Shown: positions 1 through 9,700 of the stretch, piece by piece
Layout: every line of letters begins with the position of its first letter
Position numbering within the stretch: position 1 is the stretch's first letter
Source of the DNA: a virus
Length of the DNA stretch: 30,794 bases
Direction: 5' to 3' (one strand)
IMG/VR virus record: IMGVR_UViG_3300048509_000003
Span: 1 to 30,794 of that record
The notes under the pieces: generated by a model
Seen by the model: only the letters and a program-made list of their open reading frames with translations
The model's database searches: none
What the model was told of the DNA's origin: nothing
Made by a program: the position numbers and the translations under genes

Positions 1-1142
1 TAGGTAATACTAACAATAAATTCAAAGACCTCTACCTTTCAAATAATATTAAAGCTCATGGTGATTCATCACCTACTCTTGATTTAAAAGACACTACTAA
101 TAATTGTAATCTTCTGGCTTATGCTCAGAACTCCACAGCAAATATTGGAACTTATAGTAATCATCCTTTAATTTTTGATACTAATAGTTCTGAACGCATG
201 AGAATAGACTCATCAGGAAACGTTGGCATCGGCACAACTTCGCCAAGTTACAAACTTCATGTTCGTAGTGCAGATGCAAGTGATGATGTCGCATATATAC
301 ATCACGATAATGCATCGCAAAGTAGTGGAACATTATTAAAAGTTCGCACAGATGCAGGAGACAGTAATGGATATACTTTATTAGATGTTCAAACTAATTC
401 AGGTAGTGCTTTATTTGTAAGAGGTGATAGAAATGTTGGAATTGGTACAGCTGCACCCGAAACACCTTTACACGTTTCAACAGCTAAGTCATCTGTAACA
501 GATAGCGTATTAACTTTACAAGATACTACAGAAACTTTTGGTAAAATGATAGAGTTTGTAGGTCAAGGTTCTACAGATTGTAGAGGTATTATAGGTTTCC
601 AAGAGCCTCAGGGTAATGCACCAGAGCTTTACATAGCTAATGGAGGAACTGAGTCTGCTGGAAGTGGAGTTGGTTTAGCTTTTTGGCAATATATAACTGT
701 AAATAGAATAATACCGTGTGATAATTTAGGAGCTTTACGAGACAATGTAATAGATTTAGGTTCATCAAGTGCTAGATTCGATGACATCTATGCAACCAAT
801 GGAACTATACAAACTTCAGACAGGAACGACAAACAAGACATTGAAGAAATTACAGATGCAGAGACTAGAGTTGCTGTAGCTTGTAAAGGCTTGATAAGAA
901 AATTTAGATGGAAAAGTGCTGTAGCAGAAAAAGATGATAACTCTGATTCTGATGAAACAGCTAGAATTCACTTCGGTATAATAGCTCAAGACTTGCAAGA
1001 TGCTTTTACTGCTGAAGGATTAGACGCAGGTGACTACGCTATGTTCACATCACAAACTTGGGAAGACTCTGATGGAGTCGAACAAACTAGGTTAGGAGTT
1101 CGCTACAGTGAACTACTAGCATTTATAATTGCAGCAATATAA
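1..1142 (+). CDS. Tail fibre protein, C-terminal part, with peptidase S74 intramolecular chaperone (5' truncated)
   Basis: The reading frame is open from base 3 to the stop at 1140-1142, so the gene enters from outside the window; 379 residues are visible. The ATG at 198 is internal, since the codons before it already read as fibre sequence (a KDLYLS-type strand repeat). Fibre repeats of the form SSGNVGIGTTSP and NVGIGTAAPETPLHV recur. The C-terminal ~110 residues match the S74 chaperone of endosialidase and T5 fibre type, which helps the fibre trimerise and then cleaves itself off. The expected cleavage site is the Ser-Asp of TSDRNDKQDI, with Ser encoded at 816-818. The domain ends unusually early, at LLAFIIAAI, with no long C-terminal helix. 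As a fibre tip it should be the receptor-binding protein. Confidence 0.88.
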   Translation, partial: GNTNNKFKDLYLSNNIKAHGDSSPTLDLKDTTNNCNLLAYAQNSTANIGTYSNHPLIFDTNSSERMRIDSSGNVGIGTTSPSYKLHVRSADASDDVAYIHHDNASQSSGTLLKVRTDAGDSNGYTLLDVQTNSGSALFVRGDRNVGIGTAAPETPLHVSTAKSSVTDSVLTLQDTTETFGKMIEFVGQGSTDCRGIIGFQEPQGNAPELYIANGGTESAGSGVGLAFWQYITVNRIIPCDNLGALRDNVIDLGSSSARFDDIYATNGTIQTSDRNDKQDIEEITDAETRVAVACKGLIRKFRWKSAVAEKDDNSDSDETARIHFGIIAQDLQDAFTAEGLDAGDYAMFTSQTWEDSDGVEQTRLGVRYSELLAFIIAAI

Positions 1143-1160
1143 TAACAAAGGAGAAATACT

Positions 1161-1523
1161 ATGGCAATTGGATATACTTGGGACGTTTCAACAGTTGATA
1201 CTTACCCATCAAAAACGGATGATAACGCAGTTACTGCAACTGATGTTATTTATAATGTTCATTGGAGGCTTAACGCTGAAGATGATGGAAATCAAGATGC
1301 AGACGGTAACAACCTAACAGCATCTACATATGGTACTTGTAGTTTAGATACTACAGACTTAGGAACTTTTACAGCTTTTGCAGATTTAGAAGTTGCTGAT
1401 GTTCAAGCATGGGTAGAAGCAGGATTAGGTGAAGAAGAAGTAACAAGCTTAAAAACAGCATTAGATGGAAAAATAGCTGAGACTATTACACCAACAAGCG
1501 TTACTAAAACAATCGGAGCTTAA
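1161..1523 (+). CDS. Hypothetical protein downstream of tail fibre
   Basis: A 120-residue acidic protein with a good ribosome binding site (AAAGGAG, 8 nt before the ATG). No signal peptide or membrane segment is visible. The middle holds a Thr- and Asp-rich stretch, and the last third looks helical. I do not recognise a named domain, although small proteins of this kind often follow fibre genes in marine podoviruses. The position right after the fibre suggests a fibre-associated or virion protein, but nothing in the sequence proves it. Confidence 0.7.
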   Translation: MAIGYTWDVSTVDTYPSKTDDNAVTATDVIYNVHWRLNAEDDGNQDADGNNLTASTYGTCSLDTTDLGTFTAFADLEVADVQAWVEAGLGEEEVTSLKTALDGKIAETITPTSVTKTIGA

Positions 1524-1528
1524 GTACA

Positions 1529-1771
1529 ATGGAATTAACACCATATTTATTTTGGAATATATTTATAACTTTGGTGTTAGCTCCAGTGCTTTACGGCATA
1601 CGACAAAACACAGAAGAGTCTAAAAGACTTGACATACTCTTAAACAAGACTCGTGAAGAGATAGCAAGAGAGTACGTAACAAAGAACGAATTAAAAGATG
1701 ACATGGGTAGACTCATGGATAGGATAGATAAAATTGGAGAAAAGCTTGACAAACTCTTTGAAGTTAAGTAA
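1529..1771 (+). CDS. Small membrane-anchored coiled-coil protein
   Basis: An 80-residue protein starting 5 nt after the previous stop. Residues 7-23 (FWNIFITLVLAPVLYGI) form one membrane segment; the rest is charged and heptad-like, ending MDRIDKIGEKLDKLFEVK, so a coiled coil is likely. This shape is shared by i-spanins, small holin-like proteins and some tail accessory proteins. Lying among virion genes far from the lysozyme, it cannot be assigned to any of them with confidence. Confidence 0.65.
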   Translation: MELTPYLFWNIFITLVLAPVLYGIRQNTEESKRLDILLNKTREEIAREYVTKNELKDDMGRLMDRIDKIGEKLDKLFEVK

Positions 1772-1774
1772 AAT
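1746..1774 (+). promoter_or_regulatory. Possible sigma70-type promoter before the 821-aa virion gene
   Basis: TTGACA (1746-1751), a 17-bp spacer and TAAAAT (1769-1774, five of six consensus bases). The -35 lies in the end of the preceding gene and the -10 in the intergenic gap. Transcription would start about 6 nt before the ATG at 1787, giving an almost leaderless message, so this may be chance. Confidence 0.3.
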
Positions 1775-1786
1775 AGATATATAACT

Positions 1787-4252
1787 ATGAAAAAACAAAA
1801 GCAAAAGAAAAAGAATAAAAAGTATACTAAAAAGTATTATACTGGTGGTAGAGTAGATTATCGTAAAGGCGGTAGAGTATCTCTAGCAAAAGGTGGTAAT
1901 CCTCAATACGGAGACACTAGGATAACAGAAGGTGGTGTTAAAGAAGAGTTTAGTCCTGTAGGATGGAATGCTACTAAAGACCAACCTGCTTCTAAAGGAA
2001 CTCCGTCTACTCCTGTAAATGGAGATACTAAAATAACAGGAGTTAATAAACCTAACAGACCTATAGCTGAACCTATAAATAAACCTGTAGATAAACCTGT
2101 AATGCCTCCGGTAGGTAACGGTCAAATGTCTATTGGTGGTGTTGGTGGTAATGACGCTGTTGAACCAGAGCCTATTGAAACTCCAGTACCTACTCCTAAA
2201 CCTCCAGTAGAAGAAGACAATACTCCTCCTTCTATAGGTGGCGTTGGCGGTGGTAATGTACAGCCTACTCCTACTATAACAAACGGTGATGAACCTGTAG
2301 TAATAGGAGACATACCGGGTGGTGGTAATTATGTATATACTCCTCCTGTTGAACAAGACACAACTAGTACAGGTAAGCAAACTACTTTAGATACTATTGC
2401 TGCTCCAGAAAAACTAGAACGTCTAGGAAGAACACAACAACAAATAGAAGAAGCAGCTCAAGGTATAGTTCCTGAAGAGGCTAAAATACCTACAGCAGAA
2501 CAAGTTGGTTACCAAAGAGATGCAGAAGGAAAATTAGTTTTAGATGAAGTTGGTAATCCTATACCTTTAAAAGAACAAGAAGCTATAGAAATGAAACCGA
2601 CCACTAAAGTTAAAGGAATAGATGCAGACATTTCAGGAATCCAAGAAGACATAAAAACTGGAAAAGTTAAAGAAGCTGAAATGCCTACAGACTTAACAGC
2701 TGCTACTTATGACGCTGCACAAGTAGGTGAAGAAGCTAAAGTTAAAGCTGCTGAAGGAGAACTAAAAGATACAAGTTTAGCAGAAGCAGCTAAAGTAGAT
2801 AGAGTTGCTCCTATAGAAGGAGCTAAAGTAGAAATACCTACAGGTGCTTTAACAGAAAGAGTAGTAGGAACTTTAAGTGAAGATGCTAAATCAGAAGCAG
2901 CTCAAAATGCAGGAACAAGTTTAAGAAGAATTACAAGAGCTAAAAAACAATTAAGTAAAGCAGGGTTATCTGATGTAGAAATAACAGAAATAGGTAATGA
3001 CCCTGAAGCTTTAGAAGATAAACTAGCTGATTTTACTGAAGAACAAAGAGGAATTATTGAGGGTTTACCTGAAGAAGCATTAGTATCTACACAAATAGAT
3101 GGACTCTTAGCAGGAATAGAAGACGGTGAAATACCTGTCTGGGCTAGACCTGCAGTAGCTAGTGTTGAATCTATGTTAGCTAAAAGAGGTTTATCAGCTT
3201 CTTCTGTAGGTAGAGATGCGTTGGTAAATACTATTATTCAAGCAGCTATGCCTATTGCTCAGAGCAACGCACAAGCTATTCAAAGTAGTGTAGCTCAGCA
3301 AAAAGATATAGAGTTTAAAGAAAGCGAAGCTAATACTCAAAGAAAACAACAAACAGCTTTAGACAACGCTAATAAAGTATTTCAAATGGACATGGCTCAA
3401 TTTAGTTCTGACCAACAAATAGCTTTATCTAATAGTAAGTTTTTACAGACTGTAGGTTTAACAGAAGCTAGTAATCAGCAACAAGCAGTTATTCAAGATG
3501 CATTGTTAATGTCACAGGCTAACTTAGCCGAAGCTGATTTCTATCAAAAAACTCAAATACAAAATGCTCAAGCTTTTTTAACAATGGACATGGCTAATTT
3601 AAATAATCAACAACAAGCTAATGTACTAGAGTCTCAGCAAAAACAACAAAGAATGTTAAGTAATCAAAGTGCTGATAATGTTGCTAAACAATTTAATGCA
3701 GTTAGTGAGAACGACACTCAAAGATTTATGACTGGCTTAGCTGCTGACATAAATAAGTTTAATAGTGTTCAGTCAAATGCTATGGAGCAATTTAATACTA
3801 ACCAAGAAAATTTATCAGAAGCTAGAAAGGCTCAACGAGAAACAGATGTAGCTAAGTATAATGCAGAACAAGCTAACATTGCAGAAAGAATTAATGCTCA
3901 ATCTGATTTTAACAGGGAGCAATTTAATACACAACAAGCTAATGTTATAGAAGCTGCTAATATAAACTATAGAAGACAAAGAAATACAGTAAACACTGCA
4001 GCACAGAATCAAATTAATTTACAAAATGCAATGAATGCTTTTGGTTTTAGTTCTCAAGCAATAGCCTTTTTAGGGCAAGAACTAAGAGACCAAGCTGCTT
4101 TTGATGTAAGTATTTTTGAAAATGACGAAAATAGAAAAGCTAATATAATAGCTACAGCTATAGCAAACGAAGGTAAACCCGGTGAAAAGTATGGTAACTA
4201 TCTTGAAAGTTTGCTAAGCAGTTTAAACACTTCATATAAACAAGGATTATAA
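1787..4252 (+). CDS. Large virion-type protein with basic GGRV N-terminus and Gln/Asn-rich coiled coil
   Basis: 821 residues in three parts. Residues 1-40 are very Lys-rich and carry two GGRV motifs (YYTGGRVDYRKGGRV). Residues 40-190 are a Pro/Gly-rich linker with repeated SIGGVGG motifs and many Pro-Thr-Pro runs. The rest is acidic then helical; residues ~490-750 are a long Gln/Asn/Ala-rich coiled coil with a repeat close to FNxxQxNxxEA. No enzyme motif is visible. The basic-then-disordered-then-coiled layout, and its place between the fibre and the 1510-aa protein, suit an internal or ejected virion protein or a tail scaffold. This is inference; mass spectrometry of virions would settle it. 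Confidence 0.72.
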   Translation: MKKQKQKKKNKKYTKKYYTGGRVDYRKGGRVSLAKGGNPQYGDTRITEGGVKEEFSPVGWNATKDQPASKGTPSTPVNGDTKITGVNKPNRPIAEPINKPVDKPVMPPVGNGQMSIGGVGGNDAVEPEPIETPVPTPKPPVEEDNTPPSIGGVGGGNVQPTPTITNGDEPVVIGDIPGGGNYVYTPPVEQDTTSTGKQTTLDTIAAPEKLERLGRTQQQIEEAAQGIVPEEAKIPTAEQVGYQRDAEGKLVLDEVGNPIPLKEQEAIEMKPTTKVKGIDADISGIQEDIKTGKVKEAEMPTDLTAATYDAAQVGEEAKVKAAEGELKDTSLAEAAKVDRVAPIEGAKVEIPTGALTERVVGTLSEDAKSEAAQNAGTSLRRITRAKKQLSKAGLSDVEITEIGNDPEALEDKLADFTEEQRGIIEGLPEEALVSTQIDGLLAGIEDGEIPVWARPAVASVESMLAKRGLSASSVGRDALVNTIIQAAMPIAQSNAQAIQSSVAQQKDIEFKESEANTQRKQQTALDNANKVFQMDMAQFSSDQQIALSNSKFLQTVGLTEASNQQQAVIQDALLMSQANLAEADFYQKTQIQNAQAFLTMDMANLNNQQQANVLESQQKQQRMLSNQSADNVAKQFNAVSENDTQRFMTGLAADINKFNSVQSNAMEQFNTNQENLSEARKAQRETDVAKYNAEQANIAERINAQSDFNREQFNTQQANVIEAANINYRRQRNTVNTAAQNQINLQNAMNAFGFSSQAIAFLGQELRDQAAFDVSIFENDENRKANIIATAIANEGKPGEKYGNYLESLLSSLNTSYKQGL

Positions 4253-4253
4253 A

Positions 4254-4859
4254 ATGGGATTTTTAAGAAAGGTAGGTAGAAAAATAAAAAAAGGTGTAAA
4301 AAAACTTATGGGTGGTAAGTTTGGTAAAATTTTAGGAGGCATAGGATTAGCGATGACTTTTATGGGAGGTGCTAATGCTTTGTTCGGAGGTAATCCCTTG
4401 TTTGAAGGTATAAAAGAAACCTTAGGTAGTATGAATCCTTTTAAGTCTAACAGTGTAACAGAGGCATCTTCTAAAGCAATTGAAGCAACTTCTGAGATTG
4501 CTAGTAGTGAAGGTTTAAGAGAAGGTGCTACTAACTATAGCTCTAAGTTTTTAACAGATGCTAAATATAGTGATTTAGCTACTGTTGGTCAAAAAGTTAA
4601 AAAGACTTTTATAAAAGGCAAAGAGTTTTTACTACCCGAAGACTCTACATTTGTAGGAGACATAACTACAAGCGTAGGAAGTACTTTACTTTTACAAGGA
4701 GTACAAGGAGAAGAAGAACAACAAATAAGAACAGGACAGCCCTTACAAGCTGCATCTTATCAAAGCCCTCAAACAACGCAACCTTTGTCTCCAATGTTAG
4801 CTTCTACTCAGCCTTTACCTCAACAGTTTCAAACTACTTTAACATACGGAACAGTATAG
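4254..4859 (+). CDS. Small virion-type protein with basic, hydrophobic N-terminal region
   Basis: 201 residues, starting 1 nt after the previous stop. The first 20 residues are strongly basic (RKVGRKIKKGVKKLMGGKF), followed by a hydrophobic Gly-rich stretch at about 24-46. The rest is Ser/Thr/Ala-rich, ending in a Pro/Gln-rich tail. The N-terminus would make an amphipathic, membrane-active segment like those in small ejected virion proteins such as T7 gp14, but I see no clear homology. It is co-transcribed with the neighbouring virion genes. Confidence 0.62.
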   Translation: MGFLRKVGRKIKKGVKKLMGGKFGKILGGIGLAMTFMGGANALFGGNPLFEGIKETLGSMNPFKSNSVTEASSKAIEATSEIASSEGLREGATNYSSKFLTDAKYSDLATVGQKVKKTFIKGKEFLLPEDSTFVGDITTSVGSTLLLQGVQGEEEQQIRTGQPLQAASYQSPQTTQPLSPMLASTQPLPQQFQTTLTYGTV

Positions 4860-4870
4860 GATAATTTATT

Positions 4871-5467
4871 ATGGCAATGACAGAAAAATCAAGTAACTTT
4901 TTAAATCATATAATACAAAGAGGTAGGCCTATTCCGGGGCAAAGTCTTACGAATGCTCCTGAACAACCCATGCAACATGAGAGACCTCCTGAGTTTACTA
5001 ATCCTAGAGAGGCTATGCTGTCTATATTTGAAGCTTTAACAGTTCCCGAAGCTACTACAAATACTTTGTTATCTCTTAGTAGTGGAGTCGGTGTTGTAGA
5101 TATTGCTTCTATTGTTTTATATTCAGGATATCTTGAAGGTAAATGGAATGAAGATTTAATGATACTGTTAATGGAACCCACTATGTTTATGGTCATGGCT
5201 CTTGCAGATAAAGCAGAAATAGAATATGAGTTAGAAGCAGGAGACAGTGAAACTCCTTTAGAAATGTCTCCACAAAGTCAAACAGAAACTCTTCAAGGAG
5301 GAGTTAATCAACTAGAGCAAATGAGAAAGATAGCTGCAACTAGAGTAAGCCCTCAATCAGTACCTCAAGATGTAAGAAAAATAATAGAAGAAACAGAAAT
5401 ACCTTCTAGTTTATTAGAGAAAGTAGAGCAAGAACAAACAACAAGTTTATTAGGTAGAGAGGAATAA
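4871..5467 (+). CDS. Hypothetical virion-module protein
   Basis: 198 residues with a polar, Pro-rich N-terminus, a hydrophobic helical middle (residues ~60-118, including the Met-rich stretch LMILLMEPTMFMVMALADK) and an acidic, Gln-rich C-terminus ending in TTSLLGREE. The next protein begins with the related YTSLLGKSS, encoded by a 16-bp direct repeat. I do not recognise a family. Tight spacing on both sides (11 nt before, 1 nt after) places it in the virion operon. Confidence 0.62.
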   Translation: MAMTEKSSNFLNHIIQRGRPIPGQSLTNAPEQPMQHERPPEFTNPREAMLSIFEALTVPEATTNTLLSLSSGVGVVDIASIVLYSGYLEGKWNEDLMILLMEPTMFMVMALADKAEIEYELEAGDSETPLEMSPQSQTETLQGGVNQLEQMRKIAATRVSPQSVPQDVRKIIEETEIPSSLLEKVEQEQTTSLLGREE

Positions 5468-5502
5468 AATGGCAGATAAAGATTACACAAGTTTATTAGG
5501 TA
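5441..5502 (+). repeat. 16-bp direct repeat across a gene junction
   Basis: The sequence acaagtttattaggta occurs at 5441-5456, at the end of the 198-aa gene, and again at 5487-5502, near the start of the 435-aa gene. It is in frame in both and gives the peptide TSLLG in each. It may be a shared short docking motif or a duplication at the junction. Confidence 0.5.
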
Positions 5503-6776
5503 AAAGTTCCGGTACAAGCTGGGGAGAGTTAGCTGGTGCTTACCTAACTAAAGGTAAAAAGAAAGATAAAAAAGCTAGAAATATTTTAATAGCTAGTTTA
5601 ATATTTAATGCTAAAGAAGCTCAAATGCAAAGTAATGCTTTAAAAAATTTAAAAGAAAATGACGAGCAAAAAACTTTTCAAAACGCAGGGATTACTAATA
5701 AATGGAATGCTTACAATAAACTAATGGAAGAAGATGAAAGTTACAAAGCAAATCCTAATTTTTTTAGATTACAAGCTGAACAACAATTTGCTAGAGATAA
5801 TGCTAATTTTCCCACAGGAAATAAATTACTACAAAGTGAAATAGATTTTAAAAATAAAGAAGTATCCGACTTAGAAAAAGCTTTAAAAAATATTCATATT
5901 GAAAAAATTAAAACAGGAAACATTACTAAAAGATTATCTAAAGAAGAATTTTATAAACCTTTTGAAGATTATTATAAAGGTAGACAAGAAGAAATTACAT
6001 CTTCAGATAATGTTAGTTTAGTTCATAAAGCTTGGGATAAAATTACTAACAGAGAAGATAAAAAGATTTTAACAGATATGCAAAAAGAACAAAGACTTAA
6101 TGAAGCTACTAGAGGTTCATTTGGTTATCTTTTAAACCCTGATGAAATAACAGGTGATGCAGCTATAGCACAATATAAACCTACAGAAATGTTAGTAAGT
6201 AAAGGCGAAGCTGCAAGTCAAATACTTTCAACTATTCAAAATGAAAGCATGGCTAAAAATCTTATTACTAATTTAAAACAGGACACTTATTCTAGAAGAG
6301 ACTTGCAAGATTTTATAACATTAACTCTAGTAGATTTTAATCCTTATGTTGAAAAATATAATAGAGCCTTTGAAGCTTATGATGCTCGTAACTATCCTGA
6401 AGGAAATAAACCTAAAAAAGGAGAAGAAAACTACCCAGATTATATAGAAAGAAGAAATAATTTTGCAGACATAGCAACTGGCTTAGGCAATGAAACTACA
6501 AATAAAATTAAATCTGATATGTATATGTTAAAAGATTTAAGACAAAACCCAGAAAAAAATAAAGATATTATTAAAGCTTTAGAAAATCGTATTGAATCTT
6601 ATACAAGAAGTGATAAAGAGAAATTATTATTTAGTCTAGTTGCTTCATCTATTAGTGATGCAGAAAATAGAGTTACAGTAGATAAAGAAATAGAAAACGG
6701 TAAATTTAAAGATTTAAATGACTATGCTCTTTCACTAACAAAAGATTTAAGAAGCGTTTACAATATTACAGATTAG
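5469..6776 (+). CDS. Hypothetical virion-module protein, helical and Lys/Glu-rich
   Basis: 435 residues, almost all charged and helical, with no membrane segment, Cys cluster or enzyme motif that I can see. It begins with the SLLGKSS motif shared with the end of its upstream neighbour, then a Lys cluster (KGKKKDKKARN) at about residues 29-39. It sits 1 nt from both neighbours, before the 1510-aa protein. By position and composition it resembles an internal virion or ejection protein (T7 gp15-type position), but sequence similarity is not evident. Confidence 0.65.
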   Translation: MADKDYTSLLGKSSGTSWGELAGAYLTKGKKKDKKARNILIASLIFNAKEAQMQSNALKNLKENDEQKTFQNAGITNKWNAYNKLMEEDESYKANPNFFRLQAEQQFARDNANFPTGNKLLQSEIDFKNKEVSDLEKALKNIHIEKIKTGNITKRLSKEEFYKPFEDYYKGRQEEITSSDNVSLVHKAWDKITNREDKKILTDMQKEQRLNEATRGSFGYLLNPDEITGDAAIAQYKPTEMLVSKGEAASQILSTIQNESMAKNLITNLKQDTYSRRDLQDFITLTLVDFNPYVEKYNRAFEAYDARNYPEGNKPKKGEENYPDYIERRNNFADIATGLGNETTNKIKSDMYMLKDLRQNPEKNKDIIKALENRIESYTRSDKEKLLFSLVASSISDAENRVTVDKEIENGKFKDLNDYALSLTKDLRSVYNITD

Positions 6777-6777
6777 T

Positions 6778-9700
6778 ATGACTGAAAAAGAAAAGACAAC
6801 TCAAGAATTTATAAAAGAAACTTTATTACCTACTCAGTATAAAGTAGCTGATAATATTATTCAAAAAATGTTTCCTGAAAAGTATCGAGAGTATAGAAAA
6901 TTTGATGCTAAACTTGGAACAGAAACAATAGAAGGTGCTTTTGACATAGGAGCTACTATTGTTGATGCTGTAGTTCCTGAAAAACTTGACCCTAGTAGAC
7001 AAGAAAGAAGACAATCCCAACAAGACATTCTTAAAGATTTTTATAGTCATCTTTATGGAAAAGATATAATAACTTCAGAAAAAAAGTATGGTATAGATAC
7101 TGCTGTTGCAGAGCCTCTAGAAAGTTTTGGCTTAGATTTAGCAGGAGACATGGCTCAGTTAATTGTAGGAGGAGGCTTAGTTAAAAAGGGTTTTAAAAAA
7201 GCATTACCTAAAAGAAAACCAAAGCCTTTTGTTGAAACTTTAGTAGCTGCAGAAGTTGGTTCTCAAATAGCTTTTGACCCGTTAGAAGAATCTTTACTTG
7301 AAATGATAGCTGGAGCAGTACTTCCCGGAAATGACAAAGCTATTGATGATATAGAAAGCTATATTAAAGGAGATGAAGAAGACTCCCGTTTAAAAAATAG
7401 AATGCTTTTGTTTGGAGACGGGTTAGCAGGAGCAGGAGTGTTTCATTATGCTGGTAAAGGACTTAAAAACATTAAGTTAAAAGATAGATTTATTTCTTTG
7501 TTAAATAAAATAAGAAGTTCTGATGCAGATACTCAAAATAAGTTTATAGATATACTACAAAATAGTTCAAGTGAAAATGCTATTACAGGTAGGGTAGCTT
7601 TAAAGAATCGAAGAAAAGAAATAGAAGACGGTACAGTAAAAGACCTAGGAGATTTTGAAGCATTACAGCCTAGTAAAATGACTAGGTCTGAATTAGATTT
7701 ACAGTTTAATAAAAATCCTTTTATAAGAAAGTTAGAAACAATAAGAAAAAAATTGTTTACTAACAGAGGGAATAAAACTTTAAGAATGCAAGAAAAGTTT
7801 TTAAAAGGTGAAAACGTAAAAGAAATGTATCAAGATAAAATAGCCAACATTGGTTATAATCTTGAAAATATTTATCAAGAAATAACAGAGCAAGTTAAAA
7901 ATTCTAAAGGTTTAAAAACCCAAATTGATGAAGTATTATTTAAAGATGATAGACTACCTACAGTTATTACTAGTAAAAGATATAGTGCAGGTAGAAGTCA
8001 AAAACAAGCGTTTGAACAAAAATTAAAAAAACTTCCTAAAGAACTTCAAGGTCCTGTTAGAGAAGCAAGAGAACTACAAGATAGTTTAAGTTTAATGATG
8101 TTAGATACTGGCTATTTAACTAAAGCACAAAAGAAAATATATTTAGATAGCTTAGGTTTTTATGTTAGACGTTCTTATAAAATGTTTGAAGACCCTAACT
8201 ATGTACCGAACAAAACAGTTTTAAAAGATGCTGAAGATTACTTAGCTGAACAAGTAAAAAAAGAAGGGATTACAGACCCTGATGTAATTAAAGAAAGAGT
8301 AGAAGCACAGATAAAAGACTTTTCAGATATAAATGGAAGGAATAGTTTTGGTGCTAATCTTGAAAAATTTGATAAAATTAAAAAACAAATATTAATTGGA
8401 CGTAAAGAAATACCAAAAGAAATAAGAGCTTTCTTGGGTGAAATAGATGACCCTATTGAAAAGTTTGTACACTCTGCTACTAAACTAAGTAAGCTTGTTC
8501 AAGATGCGAAATTTTATGATGAAACTTTTGAAGATGGAATAGGTATATATTTTAGAAGAAACAAAGAAGGTATATTTAGAAATACTATTCCTGAAGGCTA
8601 CGGTAAATTGTCAGGTATGCACACTTCTAAAGAGCTACTACAGTACTTTAGTGTTCATAAAGATTTAAGTCAAAAAGCTTTAGAAGCAGAAAACTTAGGA
8701 GGTCAAATATATAGAAACTTGTTGCTACTAAAGGGAACATCACAAGCTGCTAAAACTGTTTGGTCTCATACAACTCATGTAAAGAACGTAGCTGGTGGTA
8801 TGCATATGTCATTAGCTAATGGTGTTAATGTTTTTGATGCTAAACAAACTTATGACATTATAAAAACTTTAAGAGCTAGAACAAGTGGAGATAAAGCATT
8901 ACAAGAATTCCATGAAGAACTTTCTGAGTTTGGTTTGTTAAACAAAGGAATTATTGCTAGAGATTTAAAAGGTTTAACAGATGATATAAGTAAAGTTAAA
9001 ACAGGTAATATTACCAAAGGTATTACAGGAGCTGCTGACTGGACATTTGAAAAAACAGGAATTAAAAAATTAGCTGAAAAAGCACAGAATGCTTACATAG
9101 CAGAAGATGACTTCTTTAAAATTAATATGTATATTAGAGAAGAAAAAAATCTAACTAAAATTAATAACATGTTACCTGATAACATGAAAAAGTCAGCTAG
9201 AGAAATTAAAGAAGACTCAGCTAGAATAGTTAGAGACGTATTACCTAACTACGATTTAGTTCCAGAGTATTTTAAAAGCGTAAGAAGATTTCCATTAGCA
9301 GGAAGATTCTTTTCTTTTATGTCAGAGTCAGTTAGAATATCTGCAGGAACATTAAGGAATGTCAGAGAAGACTTTTTTAAAGGTCAAGATTTAATTGAAC
9401 AAGGAGCTAAAGAAGCAGGTGAAGCTTATCAAAAGAAAGCTACACAACGCTTAGCTTCATTTAGTTTATTTGCAATAGGCGGAGGTAAAGTAGCCTCAGA
9501 AACTAGTCAAGCATTAAGTGGCTTAGGTCAAGATACTGTAGATGCAATTAAAGAATTTTTACCGGATTATATGCAAAACTCTAATATTATAGTTTCAGTA
9601 GGTGATGATGGTACTCCTATGGTTAGTAACTTAAGTTCTTGGGATGCTTATGATTATCCTAAAAAACCTTTTCAAATAATGATACCTAAAATATTTGATA

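Noticed and set aside
1883-2380. Long minus-strand open frame opposite the 821-aa gene
   Set aside because: It is Tyr/Arg/Ser-rich low-complexity sequence mirroring the Pro/Gly-rich linker on the coding strand, with no ribosome site or plausible domain.
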